Of a stretch of DNA of 64,000 nucleotides, positions 34,101 to 45,675 are shown one piece after another. Origin of the DNA: Aotearoamyces nothofagi (taxonomy: Eukaryota > Ascomycota > Leotiomycetes > Leotiales > Tympanidaceae); the NCBI GenBank assembly GCA_015345905.1, contig JADDTR010000035.1, positions 1-64,000 of the forward strand, read 5' to 3'. How positions within the stretch are numbered: the stretch's first letter is position 1; each line of letters starts with the position of its first letter. The translations under genes and the position numbers were made by a program. Under the pieces are notes generated by a model. The model was given only the letters and a program-made list of their open reading frames with translations, had not been told where the DNA came from and searched no databases.

Positions 34101-34667
34101 GTCGCCCCGAGCCATTAGAGTGTCAAAGACTGTACCGGGGTCTGGAAGAGCGATATTCTGTAGCGCCTGCGGCTTCGCACTTCTCGCATAGGGCATGTTG
34201 GCCTTTCCAAGGTCAGGCAGGGAGATATTATTATAGGATCCGTCTGCTTCACGGTATTTATACTTTGTGCCCAGTGACGCGACAGGTGGATGAGGTAGAG
34301 CGCCCCAGAGCTGATTAACAAAACCGTCCGTCAATGACTTGCCCACTTTCGAGTCGGCGGGCAGTTTCGACAGCAAAGTGACGAGGTGCTCAAGAAGTAG
34401 TGTGTTGTCGTCTTGCACGCCTTGGGCCTGGTCATAGAAAGACTGGAGTAGTGTCTCCACATCCTGAAATCCTATAGACCTGAGATCAGCGAGAAGATTG
34501 CCGTTCGGCGAGGCAGGATCGTTGGACGGTTGGTAAGGGTACTTGGCATGGACTGGACCCATAGCAGCCTTTATTATCTGTCCGATTTGGGAAAAGGATG
34601 TCTCGATTTCCTTGCGGAACAGGCTGTGCTGGCCATTGCCATTGTCGGCGACAGACGGAGAAGCCAT
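31154..34667 (-). CDS. PpoA-type fatty-acid oxygenase (dioxygenase-P450 fusion, linoleate diol synthase family)
   Basis: Would convert linoleic/oleic acid to an 8-hydroperoxide and then isomerise it to a diol, giving psi-factor-type oxylipins. Exons 34667-34020, 33941-33718, 33657-33406, 33332-31632 and 31583-31154 give 1,084 aa, almost the length of Aspergillus PpoA. In the heme-peroxidase domain the distal His is His211 (IIHDLFRT). The catalytic Tyr and proximal His are Tyr388 and His391 (YRWH). In the P450-like domain the ANQSQ motif matches the ANxxQ isomerase motif of 5,8-linoleate diol synthases. The heme thiolate is Cys1019 in GPHQCAG, which PpoC-type enzymes lack. Both halves therefore look catalytically competent. 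The upstream frame beyond 34667 reads into the promoter. Confidence 0.95.
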
Positions 34668-35792
34668 ACTCAGATACTCAGATAGACAGGTATGAAGATA
34701 CCGTCGGGAGATCAGGATAAGAGCGGAGGCCAGGAGGCGTGCTCTTATACCGGTGGGAAACGATACAGAAGAAAGAGGAATCGGCAGGCAGAAGAAATTT
34801 GCTGTCAGTGAGACCTCGGTGACAGTTTGACAGATGAGGCTGAAACAAAAGTCTTGGCACGAAGTCAATTGAACCAGAAATGTGCGCCCGTGTTCTTAAA
34901 TAATTACTCAGAAACACGACCGAGGAGGACGACAACGAACATAAGAGACGGCACAATGGCGGGGCTCACGCAGATTATGTACTCACACAGACTCTATACT
35001 CACGTCAGACGGCAGCGCCGCACGGTGTAGAGTTGGGATAAGGGTCAGGCTGAGGTGAGGCTGGAGGCAGAGCTGAAATACCGCGCAGCTGTGCCGCTGC
35101 AAGGGTTGGCGACGTGAGAACTCCAGGATGACCGGGCGTAAGCAGGAACGGCCTAGCACAGCCTCCCGCGGCCCTGCGGACATGGGTGCCCAGAGGAGCG
35201 GCCACTGGGCATTTAGAGCCCCGTTGCAAGGGGAGTTCGGTCCTTGGGGATGGCTGAATGGCTGGATTGTAGGGATGGGGGGAATCTGGGCTGTGTGGAG
35301 CGACGAGCTGGGCTGGCAGACAGAGACAGCCATTCAGCTGAACATAAGCGCCATCAAGCGCCATGACGGATCTGAAATGGCAGCCTTGCCGAGCCTGGGG
35401 CATCTCTTAGCGGCTGCATCCTACTGGTTGGGGCGGCTGAGCCGATGTCAGCAACGGCCCAGGGAGGAATCTGCCGTGAGAGGGTCGTGGCCAATCAACG
35501 CCGGAGGATTTGACATCATCCTCGAGATGTTGCTGACTCGGGCCGAGAACAGAACATACGTCGCCATCGTATTCTATGAACGGCTGCGTGAGAGACGTCT
35601 ACTCGGTTGATTTGGTTTGTTTGTTGCCTACGAGGCAGCGAATGGAAAACACCCGAGCAGGATTAAACATTTGTATAAGCTATATAGAAGCTATGTTACA
35701 TTAGCCATTAGATTAGCAATACTACCCGTCTCAACTACTTGGCTATTGCCCCCTATTCCACACACCTGCCTCTGCATTCTTTTTAACATTCT
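34668..35792. other. Intergenic, Ppo promoter and transporter 3' flank
   Basis: 1.1 kb; an open frame on the + strand around 35,128-35,610 lacks family resemblance and splice context and is not called. Confidence 0.5.
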
Positions 35793-38362
35793 CTAGCATG
35801 AAAGCATGGGGCAACCAACTTGGGTACCGAGAGTATCACCAGAGACACCACCAAGCTGCAGGCAAGCACCAATAACACCGCCCATCCCCTCGCCGGCAAT
35901 GAAACCAGCAGCAATAGCGTAGCCATAAGTCTCAAACTGCTTCGGCTTGTACTTGGTCCAGATCGCAGCAATGATGGCACCAATCAAGGTAGCGTTGGTG
36001 AAGACCGGAGATGGAATAACAAAGGACAGGGCAATGGCTCCCCAGTTGGGAAGATATGCGCGGTACTTCTCTCTTGGGCCGACTAGGTAATAGTGCCGGA
36101 AGACAACCTGGAGCATACTGAAAACGCCCATGACAATAGCGAAGATGCCTGCCTTCAGTGGGATGCTCACGGTGGGATCCGTCACAGCTTCAGCAACAGC
36201 GGCCCATGCGGCGACCGAAGGAGCGGAGAAAGTGCACGTATCATAATCATCAGGGTGGAGGATACATGGGTACGCCGTGGTGAACAGGACAAACATGCCA
36301 GGGGCCAGCCAGACTGCGATGAATGTGCCAAAGGCCTGAGCGATCCATTGCTTGATCGGTGGTGTGCGGAGGAGGAAACCGGTGCGGAAATCGCCAGTAA
36401 GAGAAGTAGCGACGTCAGCTGCGCCAGAGGCAATACTACCAGCAACGAGATTGATCTTCTGCGCTTCGGCAATCGTGTATCCGCTGTTGCTTGTAGCACC
36501 ACCGAAAACAAGCTGACTAGCCTTGGATGCAGCAGTAAGAGGAGTCTGATCTGTAACGGCTCCGATCTGAATGCAGAGGAAGGCGAAGAGGAAGCCAAGG
36601 ACGCATGCGAGAATAGTTAATCCGGGATTTATTTGCTAGAGAATTTGTAAGCTTTGTGGTCATGGCTAGATCTGCGTCTTCACTCACCCATTGTAGCTGG
36701 CAGATGATCATGGCAAAGACTATCGTGACTACAAGGCCCACCATCCACATCCAGTTCTTCACCTGATCTTCAGGGAGTGCCGGATCTTCAACAACATTGG
36801 CTGAATCTACCTGTTCGGCATGCTTGGCAAAGAATGGCGAAACTCGCTTGCCGCGCTTCTCTTGCCAGTGCGCAACGCTCGCGGACGCTTGATGGAAGGT
36901 GGCTTTGAATGCGATGTAGATGATCTTATATTGAATCAATAGCTCGGCCATAGAAGAACAGACCATAATCATGACTCCACTATTGAGATATTAGCAATTT
37001 ATACAGACGTCTGTCTGAGCAGAGAAACCTACGGCCAGAGTAACCAGTATCGCGGAGAGGGCGTCGTCTTGCCAAGATTACTGAGCGATGAAAAGCTGTA
37101 GACGCAGTCCCATTTGGGGTCATCAGGAGCCGACTGGATTCCTACACACTCTCCATAATGGACCAGAAGGGGGCCAATAACGCCCCATGCAAGGAATGAG
37201 CCGGCGAACATGGAGAGGGCGGAATTGAGACCGATAAGCATACCACTACCAATGAAGGCAGGAGTCAATTCGATATACCAGCCCCAGTTGTCGATGTTCT
37301 GTGCCCAGTTGTGGTAGCCACTCCAAATGTAGAACCTAGAGCGATCAGTATATACCAAGGTCGGGATGGGAAGGCTTCAACCAACCAGGTGAAGACGTGC
37401 CAATCGTATAATATACCAACGGCATAGTACGAACCGACACGCTGGGAAATCGCTAGACCAAAGGCCCAGGCCAGTGCCTTGAGCTTTCTAACTGCCTCCT
37501 TCCCTCCAGTACCAACGACATGCATGGAACGGATGGTCAGTGCAGTAGCGGTTGCTATTGGGTGAGTCAATAAGGATCGGGGGCTGATAAAAGAGGATCT
37601 TTACTTACGAGTTGGGAACAGCATCTTCAGATCTCTTGCGACCTGGATGACAAAGAATCTTCGTAGCGGCGTTACGAAGAACAAGCCGAAGAATGAGCAA
37701 ACCAGAGTTATGGTGAAGATCCTTCCAATATCATGGATCGGGGTATCGAGCAAGTCAAGGCGGTACATTGCTGGCAGGCCAGCAACAAAAAGACCAGCAA
37801 TGCCACCTGCGCCAGTTGCTGCTGCTTGGATAATGCTGTTCTCTTGGGGACCGAAAGAGCCTCCGAGGACTGGGATGCCCTTGAACCATCTCGACATGGA
37901 CTTTACGATACCATATCCGAAGATGGCACCGAACATGGAAGCGCCGAAGGTGAAGCCGGTTTTCAGGCCTGTAGAAATATTAGCACCAAAGACTGGACGA
38001 GGACAGTATAGCGACTCACCAAGGTACAGATTGGAAGCATTGACGAGACAGCCGAGAATGATTCCAGTAATGATAGCACGGAGAGTAAGGATATGATCTT
38101 CAAACGGCACGGTATCATCGATTGGAAATGGCTGGTATAGATCAAGGATTTCCTCCTCGATTATTTCCTCCTTGAGAGAGGATTGGTATTTTTCACCGCG
38201 AGGGGCCGGGTTCATTGGGAACTCGCCAATGTTGATGTTATGGCTTGCAGCGTCATATGGCTCATGATCCGTGGCAGAGGCGATTTTCTCGTCTGTGCTC
38301 TCTGGAGCATGGCTGCTGTTCACCTCGTCGGTGTGGGCGTCGGCGATCTTTTCGCTCGGCAT
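35793..38362 (-). CDS. OPT-family oligopeptide/small-molecule transporter
   Basis: Polytopic membrane transporter of the OPT family (yellow-stripe/Isp4-like relatives). Five short introns are needed. Examples are GTGAGT...CTACAG after [13 protein letters not shown]...CAATAG after LFPT, and GTGAGT...CTCTAG after CQLQW, giving about 770 aa. The long acidic N-terminal tail (about 85 aa) is followed by the first membrane segment [16 protein letters not shown]. The family-like core includes [22 protein letters not shown], a position equivalent to the OPT SFGPQE motif, and later [16 protein letters not shown] and [16 protein letters not shown]. The ATG at 38362 starts the hydrophilic tail. Substrate is not predictable: peptides, siderophores and glutathione conjugates are all known. 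It could export or import a cluster-related compound, but that is not shown. Confidence 0.9.
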
Positions 38363-39459
38363 GGTCGTCGTCTCCGAGGTTGTTCTTGCACCGTACAACG
38401 TGTTGGATAGCGAGCAAGGACGTCCCTTACGAGACACGACATGGCAGTTTAAGTATTGCGGTGACGGCTCCGTGTGGCAGTCTCCTGCCACGCCACCTGT
38501 CGCTGCGAATGGGGTGCTTCCGAAAGTGAAGCAGCTGCCAAGAGATAAGTTATCGAGGTTTGTTAACCCTAAGGATGCTCTCCAACATCTGGCCCGGCGA
38601 ATTGATTAGGATCAACGCTACACGGTGTGGATAGACGAGGGTGGTGATTTCGCCAGCCAGCGACGGCGGCCATGCCCCAGCCGCATTAGGCAGCTCGCTG
38701 GAGGCATCTGATACCACAGGACTGGTAGCAGCACAGCGCTGCGGCGGCTATACCAAGTAGTGCAGGACGCAGCGGTAGTGTTCCGGGACCAGAGCTAGAG
38801 ATTGTGAAGTTATCCGGCTCCACGATAGCAGAATGGGCAGGACTTCAGGGCTGAGGGGGGACTGCAGAGACCGCGCTCCCCATCTGCGCTCTGGCTCTGG
38901 CTTCGGGGAGGGCCGTCCGTGCAGGGCGAGGCATGACTGGCCCCCTTACCTAAGCGGCGAGCGCAGCCCAATCGATGGCCAGCAGCCGCCGGCGTCCATC
39001 GTGCGTTGCTGGAGCGTTGGATACGCACGGCCACGAGACAGACGAGCCGGCCGTGTCACGGGACCGCGGTGACTGCTTGATCGGTCCAGCTGTTCCTGCG
39101 CCGGCCAGGCCCAGCCGAAAGCCGCCTCGATGGAGAAGGTGCTCCCTTTGAATATACAGTACTTGACAAACAGACGTGCTCACCTACTACACTACCGTGC
39201 CTGGCCGGTTCGAGGACTCAACTCCAGAGCCATGCTCGCCGGACACTGGCACGGCCCTTGGGGTTGGGCTTGCTGTAACGTAATAATAGACCTACCTGCC
39301 TGCCTCGGTCTCACTGGCAACGCGGTAGGGCACTCGCAGTGGCTCGCAGGCGTGGTAGCGTGTACAGACATGAGAAAAAAGGATACAGCTGGCACCGCTG
39401 TCGGGCTCGACACCCAGAAAAGATGGCGGGTAGACACGGCGTCTGGCCCGATAGGAGGA

Positions 39460-39505
39460 GGGAGACGGGAGACGGGAGATGGGAGATGGGAGATGGGACA
39501 CGGGG
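39460..39505. repeat. 7-bp GGGAGAY tandem repeat
   Basis: Six to seven units of GGGAGAC/GGGAGAT in an almost pure purine run on the + strand. Confidence 0.85.
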
Positions 39506-40729
39506 TTTGGATCCCGTGGGTCGGGTAATGCTACTGTACTGTACTTACTCTACCACATCATGCAATGCAAGCGCAATGCCCGCACAGGAGAGCAGCGATT
39601 AGGACAGCCCCCGTCGGGACTATACCGTATGTACCAGCGGAGGACCGAAGAGGACAGGAAGGAAGTGGCATGAACCCACCCACGAGGCGCTTCCAGATGG
39701 CCTTGGCCGAGCAGAGCAGGGCAGGGCAGAAGGAAGAGGCTGATGGGGATCTGGAAAGGGCAGAATGGACGGTGGAAAATGAAAAAAATAAAAAATGCAA
39801 AATGGAAGATGAGAAATGGCAGCGATGCAGGCCGGGCGGCTTGGCAACGCGTGTGCTGGCTTGGCTGGCCGGGGCCCTGCTTTAGGAAGGTGGCGGCACA
39901 GACAGAAGATAGCGAGCTGGCGAGACAGCACGGCATCTCTGCCCTCAGCCCTCTCTCGTCTCTCGTCTCTCGTTTCTCTCCCAGATCACCGGCGGGCGTG
40001 GCCAGGCGGGACAGGACAAGACAAGACAAGAGAGGCCTTGGCAGCGACCAGGCGACCAGGCGCCCTGGGCACGACAAGACGTCTTGGCAGCGGCAGGATG
40101 GATCACCATCACTTGCCCGTAGTGCACGCCCCTCTGCAGCGAGCGATATCGGCACCCTAGCCCGTCGCCGCCAACTACCGGCGGGGGGGGGGCTGACTAA
40201 TGCCACTTATCTTGCCCATCCTGCTCGTCCTGCTCGTCCTGCTCGTTCGCTATCGCCGCGCGTGGCTGCCCGGTGGCTCCCCCCGGTGGCTCCCCGTCGG
40301 CGCGCCGTTGATGCCGTGGATGCCGTGGATCCCCCGTCGACGCTCCCTGGAGCACACGGCTACTTGATGGGCTTTGCACACGGTGGCCCTGCGAAGCAAG
40401 CATACTCTATAGAGTAGTAGTGATGGGAGGAGCCATGTTCCGGGGCCAGGACTGCACAGCAGCACCGCGGACCAGGCAGAGGCCGTAGTGGCAGGCAGAG
40501 GTGCTCTGGGGACTCATTTGCATTCCTCCCCGTCCTCATCCATCCCTCGCAGGTCCAAACTCGCAGGTCCAGACTCCCTTTTGCTGCCCGTATCGCAGCA
40601 GCAGCAGCCGGCGCCGGGCTAGCTAGTCGGCGCCTCCCACAACGGGAACCAAGCCACGTGCCTAGGCAGGAGTTGCTTTTTTCTCTTAGCGATAGATCTC
40701 TCCTAGCGCCTTGGCCCGCCACGATGGCC

Positions 40730-40770
40730 GAAATCGAGGGAATCGAGGAAATCGAGGGAATCGAGGAATC
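40730..40770. repeat. Tandem ATCGAGGRA repeat
   Basis: Four near-perfect 9-10 bp units of AATCGAGGA/AATCGAGGG. Confidence 0.85.
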
Positions 40771-43150
40771 TGTCGAGCCGTCCGGAGTCGTACGTTCCCA
40801 CGTGCCCACGTGCCCACGGGACCCCGATTGGGCCAGCCGGACGCGGGTTCCCGCCGCGTCGAGCCTCGGCCGGGACGACAGAAACCGTGCGAGGCGTGTG
40901 CTCGCTGTGTGCTGCAGGAGACGCTCGATATCGGCTCGGGCTCTGCTGTGGCCAGACAGAGGGAGATAAGCAGGCCGTGTCGGGCTGCCCCATGCACGCG
41001 CGCGATGGCTGCGGTGGCTGCATTGGCTGCGATGGATGCCGCAGATGTAGATGTAGATGTATCTGGCTTCACGGACAGACAGACCTCCAACCCTCTCTCC
41101 CTCACCGGCGGCTACGGGTTACCAGAGGGGTACAGGAGTATCTCGCGTGCATCAATTCATTGCAGCTATCCACTACATCACGTGCAGCCATTAGGCAAAA
41201 GGCGATAGATCCAATTGGGCCTACCCTCGCTGACCTCCGACCTCCGACCTAAGTCCTCAGGCCTCGATTCCCCGAGGATGTCTCGACCTCCTAGGAGCCG
41301 CCACGGCTGACCTTCCAGACTCAGATCGTGCCTCCTGTACTCAACCCAGCATCTGGCCGCCGTCCCAGGGTGCGCACGGTGCTGTAAACCGCATCAACCT
41401 CGGGACTGCTCTACTCGCTGACGTGCAGGGGCGGGCGAGACCCACAGCAGATTGCTTGCCGGAGCCGGGCATTTGCACTATCTCGAGCAGACGGACGGTC
41501 ACGAGATGAGATGTCCAAGTCCCCCTTTTCTTCGCCCCGTCCCATCCAATATAGCATCCAACACCCAAAGAGCCGACGGTGATTCGGCGTGGGAATCGCA
41601 ACTGGCAAGATCTGCTGCACTGCGAGGCCCAGAGATGGCCCGAGCTTCGAGGAGAACACGTTGTACGCCGTTATATCAGTGAAACTGGTGCTGGTACTGG
41701 TGCTGCTGCTGATGCTGCTCTCAAAGACCAGCTCACCGTGCCTGTAGAGCCGGCACCGTATGTTGAGTCTGCAGCCGCTGCAGTTAGATCTGATGGGATC
41801 TACTCGCCAATTCGGGCAATCTGGCAGCGAATCCGCCCGACTGGACAATCCGTGACGTCTGTGACCTATGATGGACGATACGATATGAAGCCTTCACTCT
41901 TGAAGATACTGTCGCTCTTAAATTTTAGAAGAAGCCTTGTACTACCAGAGAAGCTACCCGGATGGTTTTGTTTAGAAGCGGTCAGTATTGATATCAGAGC
42001 AGTTACCTCGCAATTCCGAGTTCTGCTGGCAGGGCTATGAAGGTTACAGTATCAAAAGCCGTACAGCTGACTAAAGAGCAGGAGACAAGTGCAAGTTTAT
42101 AAAAAGGCAGGGTAGAAATGAGATCAAATAGCAACTGTTACTGAGCCCAGAGTCAAAAGGCCTCGTCGCTTTTCTGGTGATTTCTAGATTGTTTATATTA
42201 TCTTCTGCCGCGTTGACTACCAATTCATTAGGCTGTTCATGATATCCCGAAAATTGGCTAAATCGCTGTGGGATTGGCCAATTTGATCACATCACGTGTA
42301 CAAGTTTATACAGTAGTTATTAGGCGAGAGGCATAGACCCCGATGGCGAGGAGCAGCCCCTCGGCCTCAATTCATCAATGATTCTTGCCACTCTTAGGAT
42401 CTTTCCCCTACAGCAGGAAGAAACACATCGCTGAAGTCCGCCGGAAATTAGCTACGAGAGCCCTATCCTAATTACGGGTTCCAGTAGAACCGGGCATCAC
42501 CATGATTGGGACGAAAGGATAAGCAACGGCGTTGAATGCTGATTGAATATTGGTGAGCCAGAATCCCACCTCGCAGAAACATATAACAGGCATAAGTATG
42601 AGTGCTATTACTTGATCCTTGGCCTCCAACCCTTCCTCTCCAGCTCACTCGAAGCTCTCGACTTCCCAGAAGCCGACTCTTCACGTCGACATCGACACCC
42701 ACCGGGATTCCCACCGGAATATCCACCGGCAGCTTTGTAGACAGCCCCACGGCTCCTGACAACCTGGTGAGATGCTTGCTGATATCCGTCCGGAATAACT
42801 CGCTGCTCTGAGATCACTGCACAGTGACCAAGCTCGGCAACATCTTGAGCTGCAGAAGGCGGGGAAGGCGGAGGTGGAGGTACCTGCATATCCCACAACA
42901 CCCGCCGTCGTCTCCCCGCGTGCCATCAGATGCCGCAGTCAGGACATTGGTGCGCGACAGACCTACCCCTATGATGCAATAAGGAAGATTTTCATCGTCG
43001 GCAGATCGTTTGGTAGAATCCCATGGGGAAATGAATATATATGTAGGTGAGGATCTTCTTTTCTTCGCGAGGTAGCCCGCTCAGAGTCATCTACCATCTG
43101 CAACAAGGTCTGTTTTTTTTAGTTCTATACAGCAGAAAGTTCCAGGCGAG

Positions 43151-44607
43151 ATGAAGTCTTCGCTCTTCACTGTTCTTGTAGCTGTTGTCTCTGTCTCTGC
43201 CACAGTGATTCCTCGGCAGGCGACAGACAACGTTACAGCATACGTCGATCTAAGCAACAACACCGGCCCTCCACAACACCTGGCTTCGGGTTGGATATAC
43301 GGGATACCCGACACGCCAAACCAGATCCCCGACCACTTCTACACCGAGGCCGGCTTCAATTACGCCCGAGCCGGCGGCGCACAGGTCCCCGCGCCCGGCA
43401 GAGGCTGGATCTGGGGCCTGCAAGAGTACGAAACCCGGTTCGCCTCTGCGCTCTCCAACTACCGCACGGCGCGGAAATACAGCGCTCAGTTCATCTTCCT
43501 GATTCATGATCTCTGGGGCGCCGATGGGACGCAGAATTCAACGGCTCCGTATCCAGGAGATGATGGCGACTGGAGCAGCTGGGATGACTATCTCACGCAC
43601 TTCATTGCGGATATCAAGGCGAACGATGCCACGGCGGGGCTGGAGATTGATATCTGGAATGAGCCGGATTTGACCTATTTCTGGAACGCGCCGCAGGAAC
43701 AATGGATCGAGACGTATGGAAGGACCTACCACAGACTGAGGTATACAGTTCATCCCAACACTCCATTACTACCACTAATCAACGGTACAGGGCAGAGCTT
43801 CCCGGCGTTTCTCTCCTCGGGCCAACCTTGGCCGCCGCGCCTTCCCCCTCCTCCACCTGGTGGACAGCCTACCTCGACTTCATCAAGGCCAACGACTCCA
43901 TCCCCGACGCCTACGTCTGGCACCTCGAGTGCAGCACCTGCGGCAGCGCCGACGACATCCAAAACAACATCCCCATCCTCTCCGCCCTGCTCGCCGCGCG
44001 CAGCCTCCCCTCGCGCCCCATCAACATCGACGAGTACGCCGTCTACGACGAGCAGAACCCCGCCGGCGCCGCGTGGTGGATCTCGCGCCTCGAGCGCCAC
44101 AACGCCCACGGCCTGCGCGGCAACTGGCAGAGCGGGTGGGAACTGCACGACTACCTCGCCAACCTGCTCGCCAAGCCTGGCTACCTCTCCGCCAGCTACA
44201 GCGCCACGGGCGCTGGGTACTGGCCCAACGGCGAGTGGCAGGTCTACAAGTACTACGCCACCAACCAGACGGGCCACCGCGTCGCCACAACGGGCACCGG
44301 CGACGCCCTGCTCGACGTCTACGCCACCGTCTCGGACAAGGTGCGCGCCCTCGTCGGCGCCCGCCTCGCGACCGGCACGTGGGAGCTGACGATCGCGTCT
44401 CTCTCGCAGGCCGGCCTGGCGCCGAGCGGATCCGTCGAGATCCAGACGTGGGGATTCCCCTTCACGGGCGGCCACTGGGGCGAGGTGGACGCGCCTGTCG
44501 ATCTGGGAGTCGTGAGCCACGCGTACGACGGCGACAGCGTCACGTTTCCCATCTTCCAGACGGATGACACGACGGCTTATGCGTTTGAGTTTGATGTCGG
44601 CGGGTAG
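43151..44607 (+). CDS. Secreted glycoside hydrolase, GH39-like (clan GH-A)
   Basis: Exons 43151-43740 and 43791-44607 with a 50-nt intron give 468 aa. A signal peptide (SSLFTVLVAVVSVSATV) ends before a probable Kex2-type IPRQ site. The fold is suggested by DIWNEPD at about residue 175, the acid/base Glu motif of clan GH-A, and by INIDEYAV, a plausible nucleophile region after a beta-strand. The C-terminal part is beta-rich, as in GH39 xylosidase accessory domains. The GH39 assignment is my best reading; GH30- or GH79-like families are alternatives. Codon third positions are much more GC-rich in exon 2 than in exon 1, producing long spurious frames on both strands. Confidence 0.8.
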
Positions 44608-44739
44608 AATTGCTTGCGTGCCTGCTTGCTCGTTGGCTACTGGAGCGTGGATGTGGGAGACTTGGGCGGTCCTTGATATGCCGAATACTGTGCCGAGGTA
44701 GCATGTTATATAAGATAAAATACCATCTGGGATTAGGTG

Positions 44740-44868
44740 GCCGAAGGATGCTATTCCAGCGGACGGGGTTACGTAGCAGGCACTACCAATGCCGTATTGT
44801 GCGTATTTATCACACGTATGATAAAACAAATGCCTCCCAGAACCCGGTTGCCGAAGGATGCTATTCCA
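44740..44868. repeat. 19-bp perfect direct repeat, 110 bp apart
   Basis: The word GCCGAAGGATGCTATTCCA occurs at 44740-44758 and again, identically, at 44850-44868. The intervening sequence is unique. Confidence 0.95.
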
Positions 44869-45287
44869 TCACACCTCCCTCTCACCACCGTCCCATCATC
44901 TCTTCTCATCTCTCCTACCATCTCAGACCCCTCGTAATTCCCTCCCCTCCCCTCTAATCTCTCCTAGAGACTTGCCTCGTGCGGATTCTCTCCTCGCGTC
45001 GCGCGGCTTGTAATCTCTGTAGGGCGATGATGCATAGTAAAAGCTGATGACTGTGGTTGCTGTGGCGATGGTCCCTAGTTTAGGAGCGGGGGGTAAGTAG
45101 GCTGTATGCAGTAGTAAAGTATGCAGCAATAAAGTGATTCAGTAATGCAGTAACAAAGCAAAGCAAAGCAAGCCGAAAAGGCGCCAGTCCCGAGCGTCCG
45201 CACGGGATCTACAGGTGCGGAGACGACGAGGGGGCGGGCGCGGGGTTTGGCAGCGGGAGACGGAGGGGATGGCGGGTGGTGGTGGAC

Positions 45288-45310
45288 GGAAGGAAGGAAG
45301 GAAGGAAGGG
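45288..45310. repeat. (GGAA)n microsatellite
   Basis: Five perfect GGAA units plus a partial one, 23 bp. Confidence 0.97.
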
Positions 45311-45411
45311 AGAGGTGTGCGTGCACGCCCTTGGCTCACCGTGTCGTCGGGTCTGCGAGGCCTCTACGGTTGGGTACGTTCGTTCGAGGGATGGAGATGT
45401 ACCAGCGGTGG

Positions 45412-45454
45412 CTATATATAGGTATATATAGATATATATATATATATATATAAA
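45412..45454. repeat. (TA)n-rich microsatellite
   Basis: About 43 bp of TATATA with three interrupting G residues. Confidence 0.95.
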
Positions 45455-45675
45455 AGTGCCTCGGCGTGTTTTTTAATTTATTAACCATGTGTAGCCAGAG
45501 TGGCTGGATCAAGCTACGAGGACCAACGCGCTGCGAGATACAACTTCATGTCCTGAAGGACCCGCATGAATGCGATATTCAGCGCTGCTACCATTCCAGC
45601 AAACAATCTCGACGACCCTACCAACCCGGCATCGAGAAGACCAGTGCAGACTCTACTACGCTAATCCATGACGTC

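Larger units (their letters stand above)
38363..43150. other. 4.8-kb GC-rich low-complexity intergenic region
   Basis: Between the divergent transporter and glycoside hydrolase there is no supported gene. Long frames overlap on both strands over the same bases, as expected from GC-rich, stop-poor DNA. The region is filled with short tandem repeats: 39460-39505, 40006-40034 (GACAA-type), 40216-40250 (9-bp CTGCTCGTC), 40310-40330 and 40730-40770. From 42,000 on it becomes more AT-rich and contains the hydrolase promoter (AAATATATATG near 43,030). Confidence 0.6.
44608..45675. other. Convergent intergenic region rich in simple repeats
   Basis: No gene supported. Contains a 19-bp direct repeat, a GGAA tract and a TA tract, listed separately. 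Confidence 0.6.

Noticed and set aside
35005-35610. Open frames on both strands upstream of the Ppo gene
   Set aside because: Overlapping, Pro/Ser- or Gly-biased products without homologous features.
39550-40417. Overlapping 218- and 224-codon frames on both strands
   Set aside because: They lie over simple repeats in GC-rich DNA, with low-complexity products and no splice support.
43151-44389. Unspliced continuation of the hydrolase exon 1 frame through the intron
   Set aside because: Beyond 43,740 it becomes Pro/Ser/Thr low complexity, while splicing at GTATAC...TACAG restores a normal hydrolase sequence.
43750-44829. Long open frame (359 codons) antisense to the glycoside hydrolase
   Set aside because: It mirrors the GC-rich third positions of exon 2 of the real gene. 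Its composition is Arg/Gly/Val-biased and it has no family signal.
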